Shown piece after piece: positions 24,081 to 34,865 of a stretch of DNA of 64,000 bases. Every line of letters starts with the position of its first letter. Position 1 is the first letter of the stretch. The stretch lies in NCBI RefSeq assembly GCF_014805625.2, contig NW_023998431.1, positions 1,580,853-1,644,852 on the forward strand. Reading direction: 5' to 3'. Below the pieces are notes generated by a model. That model worked only from the letters and a program-made list of their open reading frames with translations, was not told where the DNA came from and searched no databases. This DNA is from Glossina fuscipes (taxonomy: Eukaryota > Arthropoda > Insecta > Diptera > Glossinidae). A program made the translations under genes and the position numbers.

Positions 24081-24609
24081 ACAAAATGCTCGTAAAGCCA
24101 ACAAGTAATAAATCGCTTAGAATCAGGGATACTTTTGGCTCGATATGATTTACCTAAACACTCCATGTCAAAAAGCAAGAGACAAAATAGAGACTGTGCA
24201 AAAAGAAAAAACAAAGCAGTCGGTCGCGTATACAAAAATGCTCTTAAATTAGACACAAACTTCACACTGTCAAACACACAGTAAACAAAAACATAATTTG
24301 TGAGCGCCGCAAATCAACGCAGATGCTTAGAAGCAACAACACACAAAAAACAATCAAGAGAGTTTTTGACGAGAGCGCCAAGTGCTGATCGCAAATACTA
24401 AACTGAATATCATCACAGAAAGTTGAATATATTTCAATAAGTTTGAACCCTTTTGTAATTGATGAGGCTTTATAGCCGTACAAACCAATAAAGCAATAAA
24501 ATAAAGAAAGAAACTACAAAATTTCTACACAGAAAGTGCAAAAAAACAACCACCGCGCGCGCAACGTTGCCAAGCTTATCAATTTGATTAATACCAGGAT
24601 TGACACTGA

Positions 24610-25330
24610 AGAATTTCACGGAAAATTTTACTCCGCAATACAAGATTCGATACAAAGTCATAGAAACTAAGCCATGAAAACACACATACAAACTCTTATC
24701 AATAGCGACAGGTCACAATGATAGAATAATGTCCGATATTTATCTAGAAGTACGCTTTCATAGAAAATTTCCTTACGCTCTAACTATAAGGCATAGTGTG
24801 AGTAAGATTACAGGGACGTCATAAGTCACCAAAATTGGTATCGCAAAATATTATTTTGACTATTGCTTCGGATTAGCAAACTTGATTCGAAGTAATAACA
24901 GGAAACTCTGTTAAACACACAGATTGGCTTCAATTCTAGAATGCTACTGTAAAAGAAATCTAAAAGAAATTAACTAAAAATTTGGTACTTATCAACAAAA
25001 CTTTATAGTACCGTTACGTAATATATAGTTAAATAAATCTGAACTGATAATATTCAAGTTTCCAATATGGACACCAATTTATAGTTGTGATCCTTTGAGT
25101 CCATAACGCTCTTCTTACGAGATACTAATTTCCTTCTTCCCCAAATACTTTCGCCATTAAACTTTTATGGAACACTCAACAAAAATATGATATATTTATT
25201 TCAACAATTAACTTACAATTAAAACAAGTAAAATATTATAATGAGTGACGGCTCACGTTAAAGGCCGTACATCATTTTCCTTAATTCAGGTATTTATATG
25301 ACGGGTTTTAAAAATAAGACTTTATAGTGC
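24610..25330. other. Gene-less stretch between Jockey copy 1 and a dispersed repeat
   Basis: AT-rich sequence without coding character; nothing recognisable on either strand. Confidence 0.5.
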
Positions 25331-25600
25331 AAGTGGTCGCAAAATTGAACTGATCCAAGCCAGTTTCTCAATAGCGTTCGTACTTGGGCCAAAACAGAGC
25401 GATGTAGAAAATTTTATTGAAATATCTCAAAAATAGCGGCCTGTAGGTTGAATACATGAATACAGGACGTACAGACAAGCAGGTGAACGCGCAAGCATCT
25501 ATCTTCTGTGTGGTGCATAAATCCGCACAAATCCACACAAATCTTGTACTACAAGTGATGTAGCTCAAAGATAGAGGCGGTGGCTGTAGCTACAAGACTG
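25330..25600 (+). repeat. Dispersed dipteran repeat, copy A
   Basis: Contains GCGGCCTGTAGGTTGAATAC and CAGGACGTACAGACA, then CACAAGTGATGTAG-like text (CTACAAGTGATGTAG) near 25550. The same succession occurs at 39.12-39.46 kb (CGCCTGTAGGCTGAGGATAT ... CACCACAAGTGGTGTAG) and 61.44-61.88 kb (GCGGTTTGTAGATTAAAC ... CTACAAGAGGTGG). I recall similar small interspersed sequences in many fly genomes but cannot name the family. Confidence 0.6.
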
Positions 25601-25609
25601 TTTTGCATC

Positions 25610-26600
25610 TTAAAAATCAAATAGGATTTTTAATCATAAGAGTGGTTTTGTAAGATTGTGTAAGTATAAGAAAATTTAAAATTTCAAAAGTTTAAATAGG
25701 ATATCAAAGCGTAGATTATTGTGAAAAGTTTAGCAAATTGGAGAGAGAGTATAAACTGGTGTAACCGAGGCATTCTGAATATTTGCAAGAGATGGAAGAG
25801 TAGAGCTCTTAAGTTATGAAAGCATAGATAAGAAATCAATATCATTGGTAGCATGCAACCGAAATGAAAGAGGCAATTGGCAAAATCATTGCGGCAATTA
25901 TTACAATGGTAAGGAATTCATATTGGAAAGGTATTCGAAATTTTTAAAGACATACTGTTGTTAATACGATAAAGATAATAAATAGTCTTTATCGTAATTA
26001 TTTCTGGCCTTATTTTTTTTATTGTGCCAATAACAAAAATGAAGTCTCTACGTACGGTAAATTTATTGCATACATTATGTATTGGTTAGCTAACATAGTG
26101 TGTATAGCGATAGTCTCAACCGAAAGCGTACAAGAATAGATTAGAAATATAAATAGAATTATTGAACTAATGATAGGGGTTATCTCATAATCTTATTTAG
26201 GCCCGTCAGTGAAAACAAATTTGTTATCCTTAATGTTTGCTAGGCTTTCAATAAATTTCGATTAAAATGTCGCGAAAGGGCTCAAAATTTTATATTGGAT
26301 GCGTAAGGAGCCATCTGCATAATGGGAAGAAAAATTAAGAAATAAACCGTAATTTTGGTATGTTATTATGCGGATTAATACGGCCCATTTCTATTAACTC
26401 CTTGCAAGACGGATGGGGGCTCTTAGATTATACCGACTTTTGAGTATATCTTAATTTCGTAGATCTTAAGTGAAAATAAAATTTTTCAATAGAGTTTGAG
26501 AATTTCTTTCAGTTTAATCGTTTCAATAGAGGTCCGACTATAGTCAGGTTTTTTATTGAAGTAGTCGGGGATATATAATAAACGCTTTCAATTAATTTAA
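25610..26600. other. Gene-less stretch
   Basis: AT-rich, no recognisable coding sequence. Parts near 26200-26450 may belong to the decayed I-like fragment that follows, but no motif could be read with confidence. Confidence 0.45.
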
Positions 26601-26629
26601 TAAATATTTAGAGCAAGTACCTTAAAGGA

Positions 26630-26790
26630 CTTAAAGGAATCGTATTTGGAATTGGAAAAGCATTTGATAGCATTTAGTTAGTTTGATAGAGATGCTAATT
26701 GATATGTGGAGTGGACCACGAATATCTCAAGTCAAATTTATTCTATCCTGAAAGGGCATTAGAAACATAATTATGTTTCCTACATTTATT
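26630..26790 (+). mobile_element. Scrap of I-like reverse transcriptase
   Basis: One frame reads GIGKAFDSI and, after a stop, LVSLIEMLIDMWSGPRIS. This parallels the catalytic motif A block of the I-like element at 33.8 kb (DFEKAFDRVG, then SFMKSWNVGPKFFNY), and the nucleotide sequences run alongside each other over about 80 bases (TGGA-GTGGACCACGAATATCTCAA against TGGAACGTTGGACCCAAATT). The catalytic Asp before the phenylalanine is replaced. No other motif was found. Confidence 0.38.
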
Positions 26791-26799
26791 TAAATGCTT

Positions 26800-28140
26800 A
26801 CACTTGCCGAAAGTGACAATTCCTGATCCGAACGTTGGCATTAATTGAAAGTACTATTCAGAGCGCTAGTAAGGTGTACTGTTTGAGATTTTCTAGGCAA
26901 CTGTTTTATTGTGATACGATCATAGACATATGCACAGCAATTAATGTCTCTATGGAGTTATTGTGTAAAGCATAATTTATTGCATGCTATATAGAAAGAA
27001 GAGGTGTGAGGTAGGAGATTCCTGCGATGTTCCATTTACGAGTGTAAAAGTAAGTAGTAGAGTCAAAACGGACCCCATTTTCCATAAAGTTGCACATATA
27101 GGTGATAATGTGACCGAACCAAATCAAATGGCTTTTCGGAATAATTATTATTCAATTATTTAAATATAACAGTAAGTGTTGTTCCTTTTTATAAATCCAA
27201 GGCCCTTAGTTTGATATTAAAAATATTTATATCTTTCGTATAAAAAATTGCCTGTCTCTGGCTGAAGTGCAAAAGTGTAAAACGTAGTTGAGCTATTGAC
27301 ACTAGCATTTGGCCAAAAGTTTGTTATAACAAATGTTTCTCAAATTATTATTCTATTCAAAAGATTTTATTTAAACTACACTAATATCTTGTTATACATA
27401 CGCATAAACCAAATTATTTATAATTAATTCCAGCTCATTTGTATTAGAAACAGAATCACTTTAAGTATAAACAAATGTCCTTCCTTCAACGGACATTTCT
27501 GATTTAGATTTACATTAAGGCGATACCAGCAAAAAATTTAGAAATTTTTCACAGAAATATGAAATGCAATCGCATGATGTCCTTCACTATGTTTAGGGTT
27601 AATAATCAGTTTTACATGCCGTCATTCTATGTTATTACGTACGTAGTAGATTGCCACGGCTTGCATTGTGCTATCTGCACGAAGACCCAACTAAGCAATC
27701 CTTAAATACATTTTTTAGATCAGTTTTCCATGTTCTACGCACTTGAATCATCATTAAGTTAAATGTCAAAAAACAAAGTTAACTGCTAATGCGAGTATAC
27801 TCAAAAGAAGTTTTCGGTCTATAAAATAAGTCTTCTGTTAGTAGCAACCGAGCTATCTTATCTTTCATGCGTACTTTACAACTCGTTTTGATAATCCGTT
27901 CAAATGTATAAAGCGTACGAATTGTGGTTAGTCTATTCACAAACAATTACAAGGTCTTATGCTAAATTGACTTGGAAATCAAATCTAAGATCGCCTGATA
28001 TGCTGTATTCCTTAAGGAATTATATGGCATTAGTCACTGAAAATAATCACATGTAGTGCCTCTCTGCCAAACCTTTCACAGAAAATTGGATTTATAAAGA
28101 AAATTTGCCAACTAATTATTTGATTCAGTAACTGAAAGAT
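26800..28140. other. Gene-less AT-rich stretch
   Basis: Nothing recognisable; no frame of useful length. Confidence 0.5.
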
Positions 28141-28148
28141 AGTAACAT

Positions 28149-28724
28149 TGAACTCTTGTTCTTATCAAAATCTATGCAGGATATTCAAATATAATTTTCA
28201 ATAAAGTATTCCCTACGAATGAAGATAGGGTTTATCAAAAACAAAATTTTAATGATGATGATGTTGTCTTAGACGATGGCGTAAAGTGCATAATGAGTTG
28301 GTCCAAACAAACGGAACCATCACCAGAAAACGCCACAGTAATAATTGATACAGTTCAAAAAACGTATGTCAAAAGAGGGTACGACCGCATTTTATCGACA
28401 GAATGCCTCTCCGTGCCATATTTCAAAACCCTTTTTAGATGCATTAACAAAAGTAAACTAAAAAGCGTCGCTCTCCTCAACCTATTCACAGCGGGTTATG
28501 CCGAATTATTACTAAAATGATAACTCTTCTGACAGCATCCAAATTGATGCCTACGAAGGTAGCGTCGAAAAACCAGTTATCCTATTCTGGGCGAAAATCA
28601 TATTTTGCAGGAAAAACAGGAACGATTTATATTTACCGATCCATAGTATGCTAAATAAAATATTGTTTACAGTTCTGTTGAAAGCGCCGCTATTTCCTCC
28701 ATATTTCACCTTCTACGCCGGATA
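28149..28724 (+). pseudogene. Unrecognised broken coding sequence
   Basis: From just after a TGA at 28146-28148 a frame stays open to 28520 (123 codons), with a candidate splice acceptor TCTATGCAG near 28180. It contains an acidic patch (NDDDVVLDDGVKCIM), a basic-polar middle (VQKTYVKRGYDRIL) and a hydrophobic carboxyl part (SVALLNLFTAGYAELLLK). After the stop at 28518 the next frame is open for a further 67 or so codons, from about 28520 to 28724 (SSDSIQIDAYEGSVEKPVIL, later LFPPYFTFYAG), so one frame shift would join them. The middle is less AT-rich than its surroundings and the protein-like text is not low complexity. I do not recognise the family. It may be a transposon or captured-gene fossil, or chance. 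Confidence 0.3.
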
Positions 28725-28729
28725 AATTT

Positions 28730-29835
28730 GATTTTTATTTCCTGTCCGAAATAATGGGTAAAATATTATTTAGGTTTTGTTGAGGCTTGTTGAGTTTTGG
28801 TGTGTTTTCTTTTTCCTTCTAGGTGCGCAATATTTATTAAAATATGATTAAATAATATACTAAAGTGAAGTTACCTCATCGTGCGTAATCCATGTTTTCA
28901 TGTAGGCGATCTCACACTATTTTGCGTCCCTGCCAAGATAAGCGATAATTGATCCGGATAAGAAAACTGATTATATTATTATTATTATAATTTATATGGA
29001 TTAAAGAAATAATTTCTAGGACTAGAAAGTACCATGAACACTAACAGTCAGACTATCGGCTCCAATTCTTTTTTTTTTTATAGATAGACTAGATATTTGG
29101 TCTAGCCGTTTTAATAAAGTCACATATTTTATTGATATTATGTTCTCCACGTACTTTCATGAAGCTCATAGGGTTGGATGATCCGAAAACGAGACTTCCC
29201 ATTTTAGAAAAGTTTCGCCGTATGTCTAATCGCTGGAGCTTGTGCGAAACTGCAAAGTGAAGGAGTTTTTTTCTTTAGGATCCATTGCTGTATTGCAATA
29301 GTACGATCGAGGCGGATTCTTCCAAATGCATTGATCTTGATTTTTTCGAGTTTGGTTGAACATACGAGTAGATTTTCTCTTCGACTTTTTTCCTATTATA
29401 CTTTCGAGGGTCAAACTTTTCCATTGTGCTGTCCACAATAAGATGTGAACGCTGCGGATTTGGTTGTGAGGTATGCTCTCCCAGCTTCCAAGAGAAAAAT
29501 TAAATTATTTAAATATTAAGATGGTTTCGTACAGGAGATGGTTAACTTGGCCCTGGTCGGCGGTGTCAACTGCATAGGTAAGGGACAAGTCATCACTCTT
29601 AGAATCGTCTGTAAAAAGCAGTTGACAACCATCATATTCCAAATAATAAATTTTAATTAATTCTTTGAAATAGACATTTGGCGTACACTCTTTTTTTGTG
29701 CGTTAAGAGTGAAATATGACAAGAGTGGACGTTTAAAGGTCCGAGTTGTTTAAATTCAGGTGTCGGGAGACGTCTATAAAAATTATAAAATTTTATGAAA
29801 ACTGATCCAAAATAGAAAATGCAAACATAATTAAA
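28730..29835. other. Gene-less stretch
   Basis: A 70-codon minus-strand frame at 29226-29438 is basic and polar with no known motif. A small ATTATTATT run lies near 28975. No supported gene. Confidence 0.45.
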
Positions 29836-29837
29836 GC

Positions 29838-30560
29838 AAGTAAGAAAGTTGTATTCGGCAGGGGCCCGCATTTCGCATACCCACGACTATGCTTTTCGCA
29901 CTCTACTACCCAAGCTCTTTTATTTGATACCCACATCGCTGGTATTATTAAGAAAAGTCAATCGCAGTGTCTACGATATTCATTTTAAAATCAACCCATT
30001 TTTATGCAGATAATATATCTTCAGTTGAGGCGTGTACAAAATAGTTCTAAACATTCTGTCTTCTTTGCCATATGATAAATAAGAGTAAAACTCAAAAAAG
30101 TGAAATAATAAAATTTAATTGCCTGTAACTTTGTGTGGGCATGGCCGATTGTTTCCATTTTTAGACCTAAAGAGTAGAATGTTTTCCAACATAAGTATGG
30201 ATAATTTCGGTTTTCTAGGTTGACTAATTTCCGAGTAACGAGCAAAAAGCCCAAAAATATTTGTTAAAAAAAACTGAATTGCGTTCAGTTTACGTTAAAC
30301 TGCGTGCTTCTGCTCCAACCGAACTGACCTATTTTCAATATCGACCTACGTACAGAAGTTTCCAATGTTTCTTTACCAAAATGGAAACCAATATCTCCAT
30401 TTTTGAGTGCCAACAACACACACCACGCGGTCATGCAGTCGGACAGACAAGGCTGAATTAACTCAGAATTGCACGCTGATCAAGAATATATATAGTTTAC
30501 AGCGTCGTGAGACATCCTTTTGGCTGCTACATACATTACGAAAAAGAACAAAATGGGGTG
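29838..30560 (+). repeat. Dispersed dipteran repeat, longer type
   Basis: Begins with AAGCAAGTAAGAAAGTTGTA and TTCGGCAGGGGCCCGCA, in the style of the AAGCAAGTAAGGAAGG...TTCGG starts of abundant repeats in flies, and ends with GGACAGACAAGGCTGAATTA, ACTCAGAATTGCACGCTGAT and CAAGAATATATATAGTTTAC followed by GGCTGCTACATACATTACG. The GGACAGAC-GGCT-ACTCAG-GCTGATCAAGAATATATA order is, from memory, a widespread motif of fly repeats. Frames inside (30021-30254, 30261-30461, 30407-30649) are incidental. Confidence 0.62.
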
Positions 30561-30569
30561 GGTATGGAA

Positions 30570-31500
30570 AGAAATCGCATTTTGTCGAAAGAAACCAAAA
30601 ACCAAGTTTACTGCTACTATTTACCATAAATTGTTATCATTTACCATAAGTGAAAGTTAAAGAAAAATAACAAATGCGTTGTACAGACTATGTGATAAAA
30701 ATTTTGGAGATATAAGCACATTCCAGATCTTTGATACATTTTGAAGAAGACGAAAAATCATAAGAAAAATATAATTTCGTAGTGATATTCCGGCTTCGTC
30801 ATCATCAACCCTATCCATATGTACCGTCCCCCTAGATGTAAAAAAATTAAAAGAGTGTAACTCGAAAATTGAATTCCAATTATTTTTTTATAATCTATTT
30901 AGTGCATTACATGTGTAGGAACGGATGCACACGTGAGATGGACAAGGTATGTTGCTAGGAAAAGGTTGTTCTTTTTAATAGGTTTTAATCTCTTTTAAGG
31001 CATACCAAGAATATGGAGTGTTTTTCTCTCTCTCTCTCTCTCTCTGAAATTTTCTAAAACACAATTTGTCTAAGGGTCGGTTTTAGTTTCAGCATACACA
31101 TACACACACTGCTTGATTGCTAATGGCAACAATTTAGTTTTTTGGTTTTGTGATAATAACATCAGGTGTTTAGTTATTTTGTTTATCTTCTTCTATTATT
31201 TTTTTTTTTGATTTTGGGGCAAATTATAGTTTAAAGCTTTCATAGTCGACTTGTGATCTGAGTAGTGCGTGTTTTCTTCTCGTCTGCGATTTTTTTTTTT
31301 TTTTGGCTTTCCTTGTATTTGGCTCTTGTCTCTTCATTCTTCTTGCGAACCTGGTTATCGCGGGTACCGTGTGTGCGTTTTGCTTTTTTTATACATTTAA
31401 AAAAAAAAAACAAAATTAAAAAAGAAGAAAAAATAAAAATCAAAAAAAAAAGATTGAAAATCTCTTTCTAGTGAGTGGTTTCTTTTTCTTGAACTATTGC
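30570..31500. other. Gene-less stretch with simple sequence
   Basis: Contains a (TC)n run at 31025-31045, T-rich and A-rich runs near 31290-31310 and 31400-31450, and no recognisable gene. The overlapping opposite-strand frames at 31240-31471 come from these homopolymer runs. Confidence 0.55.
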
Positions 31501-31599
31501 ATGATACCCTGACAACCAAAAAACATTATAGCTCGGGGCCGCCAGATAAAAGCTCCGGTATCGGCAATTAGTTCTATCATTCCGATTGACAGAAAATAT

Positions 31600-32256
31600 G
31601 GGATTATCTCTTCAACGGATGCCAGCATAACAATTTCGCAAATCAGTACTAAATGGCATTACAACGTTTGTAGACTTTATCTCGATTCTACGCGATGGTA
31701 ATTTACTTGTCCTCGCTGGTAATCCGCCCGCGGCAGAGAACCTCTTAAAGTCAAAATCACTAGCTAATTTACGTCCAATATCAACTCTGTTAAAGACGCA
31801 ATTTATGGTCCGTGTTTAAAACATGTACCGGAAGAATAAATAGTTCGCAAGATGAGCAATCAAGGTGTAACTGAAGTTCATAAATTCACTAAATTAAATG
31901 ACGACAGAAAACCTCGCTTCCCTATAGGAAGTTTGGATATGAGTTTTGATTGCTATCGGTTACCGCAAACCGTTGATGTGGCTTGGCACTTCTGTAAAGT
32001 GGAACTCTACATTCCAAATCCCATGAGATGCAAAGACTGCCAACGCCTGGGACATACTGCGCAAAAAAGCAACAATAATACTCCGCCTTGTGCTAACTGT
32101 GGTCTTCCTAAACATGCTGAAAGCTGTATCTGTAGTTTCTGCATAAATTACAATGATCCGCTCTCGGCGTTAGACGGGCAATGTCCACGCTGTGTAGAAA
32201 TGCGCGACATTCTAAAAATCAAAACAGAAAATTACTGGAGCGTGGGCGAAGCGTGA
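31600..32256 (+). pseudogene. I-like ORF1 (gag-like, CCHC) remnant
   Basis: The open part 31852-32256 (134 codons) has GVTEVHKFTK, then PQTVDVAWHFCKVELYIPNP and the zinc-knuckle region. Counting from its first Met, knuckle 1 has C60, C63 and H68, but the fourth ligand at residue 73 is Ser; knuckle 2 has C80, C83, H88 and C92 complete; a third Cys-rich segment follows (CSFC ... CPRC) without a clear His. Upstream, in another frame, LVLAGNPPAAENLLKSKSLA looks like the preceding ORF1 part, so the Met at 31852 is internal and the true start is earlier. The family protein binds element RNA and forms particles. Confidence 0.7.
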
Positions 32257-32564
32257 CTCAAGTACCGGGAAATAATTCCAACTCGAATCCATAGAATTAA
32301 CAAAAGTAATACTTACGCTGCCATCGGTTCGCAAATCGATCTTAATAAGCCTTTAACTCCAACTCCTTCCAATGACAAATCTGTTCTATCATCATCCTAA
32401 AACCAAATTGAGAAACCAGATCCATCACCCGCCAAAAATACTATTGAAAAACTCAAAGCAACAACAAATATTGCAAAAACTAAAACAACAACTATAGCCA
32501 TTGTAGAAGTTCTGTTAATCCTATTCCACCCACATCATAAAGTGGATACTTCACGAATGGTAAT

Positions 32565-33070
32565 CAAAATTCATATTCCAAACCAGGAATTGGTGTTTTT
32601 ATAGAATCCAATATCCCTCACGAACGCATAATCTAGGCTCACACGTGCAGGCCATAGTGAGGCAAATAATTTTAAACAAAAAGTTTGCGGTGCTTTCGCT
32701 CTATATCCCACCTTCGCAATCGTTTTCCCAGAACACCATCTGGTGCTCAACAAAGAAAATTTTAAATTTTACAAGAAGACTTCATTCAAAGCAATTTCTG
32801 TATTTTAACCGATGGAACACCAACGCACTTCTCAACTCATCACACCTTCCCGTATATTGATTTAACATGTTGTTTTCCGGCACTTCTTCCTCTGGTTTCC
32901 TAGGCTACTTCATAATAATGATAACTTGCCAATCATAATCGATCTTAACCTTTCAAACTCTGACTGTTACTCCGGTAAACTAAGTTAAATTCGTCATAGA
33001 TAAAGCGGATCGGATAATTTACTCCTGACATGCCGAGTCATTTCCGAATTCAAAGCCAATTCACGGGAAC
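32565..33070 (+). pseudogene. I-like ORF2 endonuclease remnant
   Basis: Reads GVFIESNIPHERI, then (frame 32645-32860) QAIVRQIILNKKFAVLSLYI followed by PPSQSF, the S-L-Y-I-P-P block of LINE endonucleases. The expected GDFNAHN-type block is not legible in the sequence downstream, which is broken. In a working element the domain nicks target DNA. Confidence 0.6.
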
Positions 33071-33099
33071 TGCAACCATGGTGCTGCTATAATGTGTAA

Positions 33100-33660
33100 G
33101 GCCATTCGCACGACTGCTCATTTGTTTATTCCTCAATTAAACAGCTTTTTTAAACGAACTAGGCTTCCTTGCTGGAACAACACGCTTTCTCTATTGAGGA
33201 AATATTAAATGGATTTATGGCCTCGCTATAAAAGATATCCTAATCAAGATCAATTGTAATTATATAAAAGCGCTAATGCTCTAGTCAGGAAGGGATTACG
33301 AAAATCAAAGACACGCAGTTTTGAACCTTTTCGAAAAGAATTCACAGAAACACATCAATTAAAGTTGTGCGATACCAAACAACAGGCTCGGTGGGACTTC
33401 AAATTCGAAAGAAATCTCCGCCATCTGCATTCCGAATGGAACTTTAACTGACGCAGATGAGATTTCTAATTATTTTGAAAAAGTGTGGTGCGAATACTCC
33501 TCTGACTGCAACTTCTCCAGTGCTTTCATCGAAAACAAAAGGACTCCAATTTGTCTTTCAAATGCTGTTGAGAGAAGTGCCACGTTCCGGGAAAATTGTA
33601 TATCTACCGTAGAGCTTGTCTCCCCAAATCGCAGGGGAGGGCACCTGCTCTAGATCGCAT
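33100..33660 (+). pseudogene. I-like ORF2 linker remnant
   Basis: Frames broken by stops carry LFIPQLNSFFKRTRLPCWNN, then LYKSANALVRKGLRKSKTRS and, near 33460, EISNYFEKVWCEYSSDCNFS. This is the linker plan of I-clade ORF2: a P-W-W-N-like site, an R-x-A-R/K-x-S-K-x-x-S segment, and an I-x-x-x-F-x-x-x-W-x-x-x-S-x-D segment before the reverse transcriptase. Confidence 0.58.
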
Positions 33661-33670
33661 GTCATAGCAA

Positions 33671-34200
33671 ATGATCAGTGATTTGTCTAATTCAAGTCAA
33701 CAGAAATTATTGGGCCCCTATAATGCGGTGTTTTTAACTGGCCGTATATCTAGAGGGTGCATCGACGCTCTTTTACATGATGATTATTTTACAACTAAAA
33801 CAATTTCTGAACGGAATCATGTACCAATTCTTTCAATTGATTTCGAAAAAGCATTTGACAGAGTTGGTGTTCGTCTTATTGTAAGCTTCATGAAGTCATG
33901 GAACGTTGGACCCAAATTCTTCAACTACATCGGACGGTTAAAGTTAACAACCGTCTCTCTGATTTACTTCCACTAATCAATGGAATTCCACAAGGTTCTC
34001 CTCTTTTTGTCACGGTTTTTCAGATAAGTTTCAATGAAATGAGTAAAATTCTTGAAATACACAGAGAATTAAAGATTGTCGCTACGCGAATGTATACATT
34101 TTTACAAAAGAAAAAGATAGCATGAAGGCAATCAACATCCTCGAATTTATTGTACGAGAGATCTTCACAAGAGCAAACTCCTCAGGGCCTAAAATTTCAA
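33671..34200 (+). pseudogene. I-like reverse transcriptase remnant, YADD lost
   Basis: The frame 33671-33976 holds motif A, SIDFEKAFDRVG, with the first catalytic Asp at residue 57 of that frame. A frame shift near 33960 moves reading to 33898-34125, which holds motif B, NGIPQGSPLFVTVFQISFN. A second shift follows, and at 34083-34094 the place of the YADD box reads Tyr-Ala-Asn-Val: both catalytic aspartates are gone. Reading then continues with IFTKEKDSMKAINILEF and later KLKKCTFVGK, the usual K-C-x-x-[IVF] thumb block. The enzyme would be dead even without the frame shifts. Confidence 0.72.
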
Positions 34201-34216
34201 CACAAAAATTAAAAAA

Positions 34217-34651
34217 GTGCACTTTCGTTGGAAAACACACTGTCTTCGGTCAAAAAATTCTATTTTAACAAGGGTGAATTTCATGCAATACGTTGGTTGT
34301 GGAAGCTATGCGCGCATTAATACTATTGCTTATCTCACTGAAACGCTTGTTTTAATCAAGATTGATTATGGTTTGATAATTTATGGCAATAGCTGGAAAT
34401 CTAACGTCAATATGCTTAAACCGGTCTATCACCAAGCCCTTAGAGCAAGTTGCTATGCTTTTCGGACGACGCCCATCAACAATATTATAATTGAAAATGG
34501 TCTCCCAACTTTAGAAAATGGACTTTATGAGTTAAAAGCTAAAAAAGTCCCCAAACTGCTTAATTTAAACAAATCTATTCGCGGTAAAGATGTGAAAAGG
34601 ATTATTATTGCGAAGAAAATTCGAAAGTCGCCATCAGCAATTGGCTATTGA
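34217..34651 (+). pseudogene. I-like ORF2 carboxyl region
   Basis: A 144-codon open frame with ETLVLIKIDYGLIIYGNS, then LKPVYHQALRASCYAFRTTP and NIIIENGLPTLE, the block after the thumb in which a Y-G-x-x-[IVL]-Y-G segment and an A-L-R-x-x-x-x-x-x-x-T-[ST]-P segment precede a S/N-G-L-P-x-[IL]-x segment. The long open state suggests this end decayed less than the rest. An RNase H domain would follow in the I factor but no DG-S-type motif was found downstream. Confidence 0.65.
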
Positions 34652-34865
34652 TTTGTATGTCACAAAGGAACAATTCCGTTCGCTGTTCAATTTTCAATAA
34701 AACTCCATTAACCTATAGCCGCTATTAACCATCAAGTGGAGTCATGGCAAATTGCAGGATTGTGTTTGCTGTTCATATAGGAGAACAGAAGGAACTTATA
34801 ATGTTTTTTACACATCTATTAGCTATCTTAGAGAAAGAGAGAGGAATGGCTACAAATAAGAGGGA

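Larger units (their letters stand above)
21745..24600 (-). mobile_element. Jockey-like non-LTR retrotransposon, copy 1 (3' half of RT missing)
   Basis: A minus-strand element whose order is 5' untranslated region (about 24100-24600), ORF1, endonuclease, linker and the first part of the reverse transcriptase. It matches copy 2 (35560-38740) in several blocks: a CGCGCG stretch near the 5' end, a GACGAGAGCRCCAAGT block, CAACGCAGATG, and the ATGTTCGATGA block inside ORF1. Recognisable coding ends in the reverse transcriptase finger region near 21745, so the catalytic core and 3' end are missing. This is unusual for a LINE, which normally loses its 5' side, and implies a later deletion. Many stops and frame shifts show it is inactive. 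Confidence 0.75.
31530..34800 (+). mobile_element. I-like non-LTR retrotransposon, inactive
   Basis: A plus-strand element in the order ORF1 with CCHC knuckles, endonuclease, linker, reverse transcriptase, carboxyl region. The pattern of motifs (YIPNPMRCKDCQRLGH in ORF1; DFEKAFDRVG and NGIPQGSPL in ORF2; GLIIYGNS and NIIIENGLPTLE near the carboxyl end) is that of the I clade, whose best-known member is the Drosophila I factor. All domains are present but broken by stops and frame shifts, and the catalytic YADD is changed. No RNase H motif was found. The 5' limit is uncertain, and the 3' side runs into a SINE copy near 34866. Confidence 0.75.

Noticed and set aside
31240..31471. Mirror-image frames on the two strands
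   Set aside because: Created by T and A homopolymer runs.
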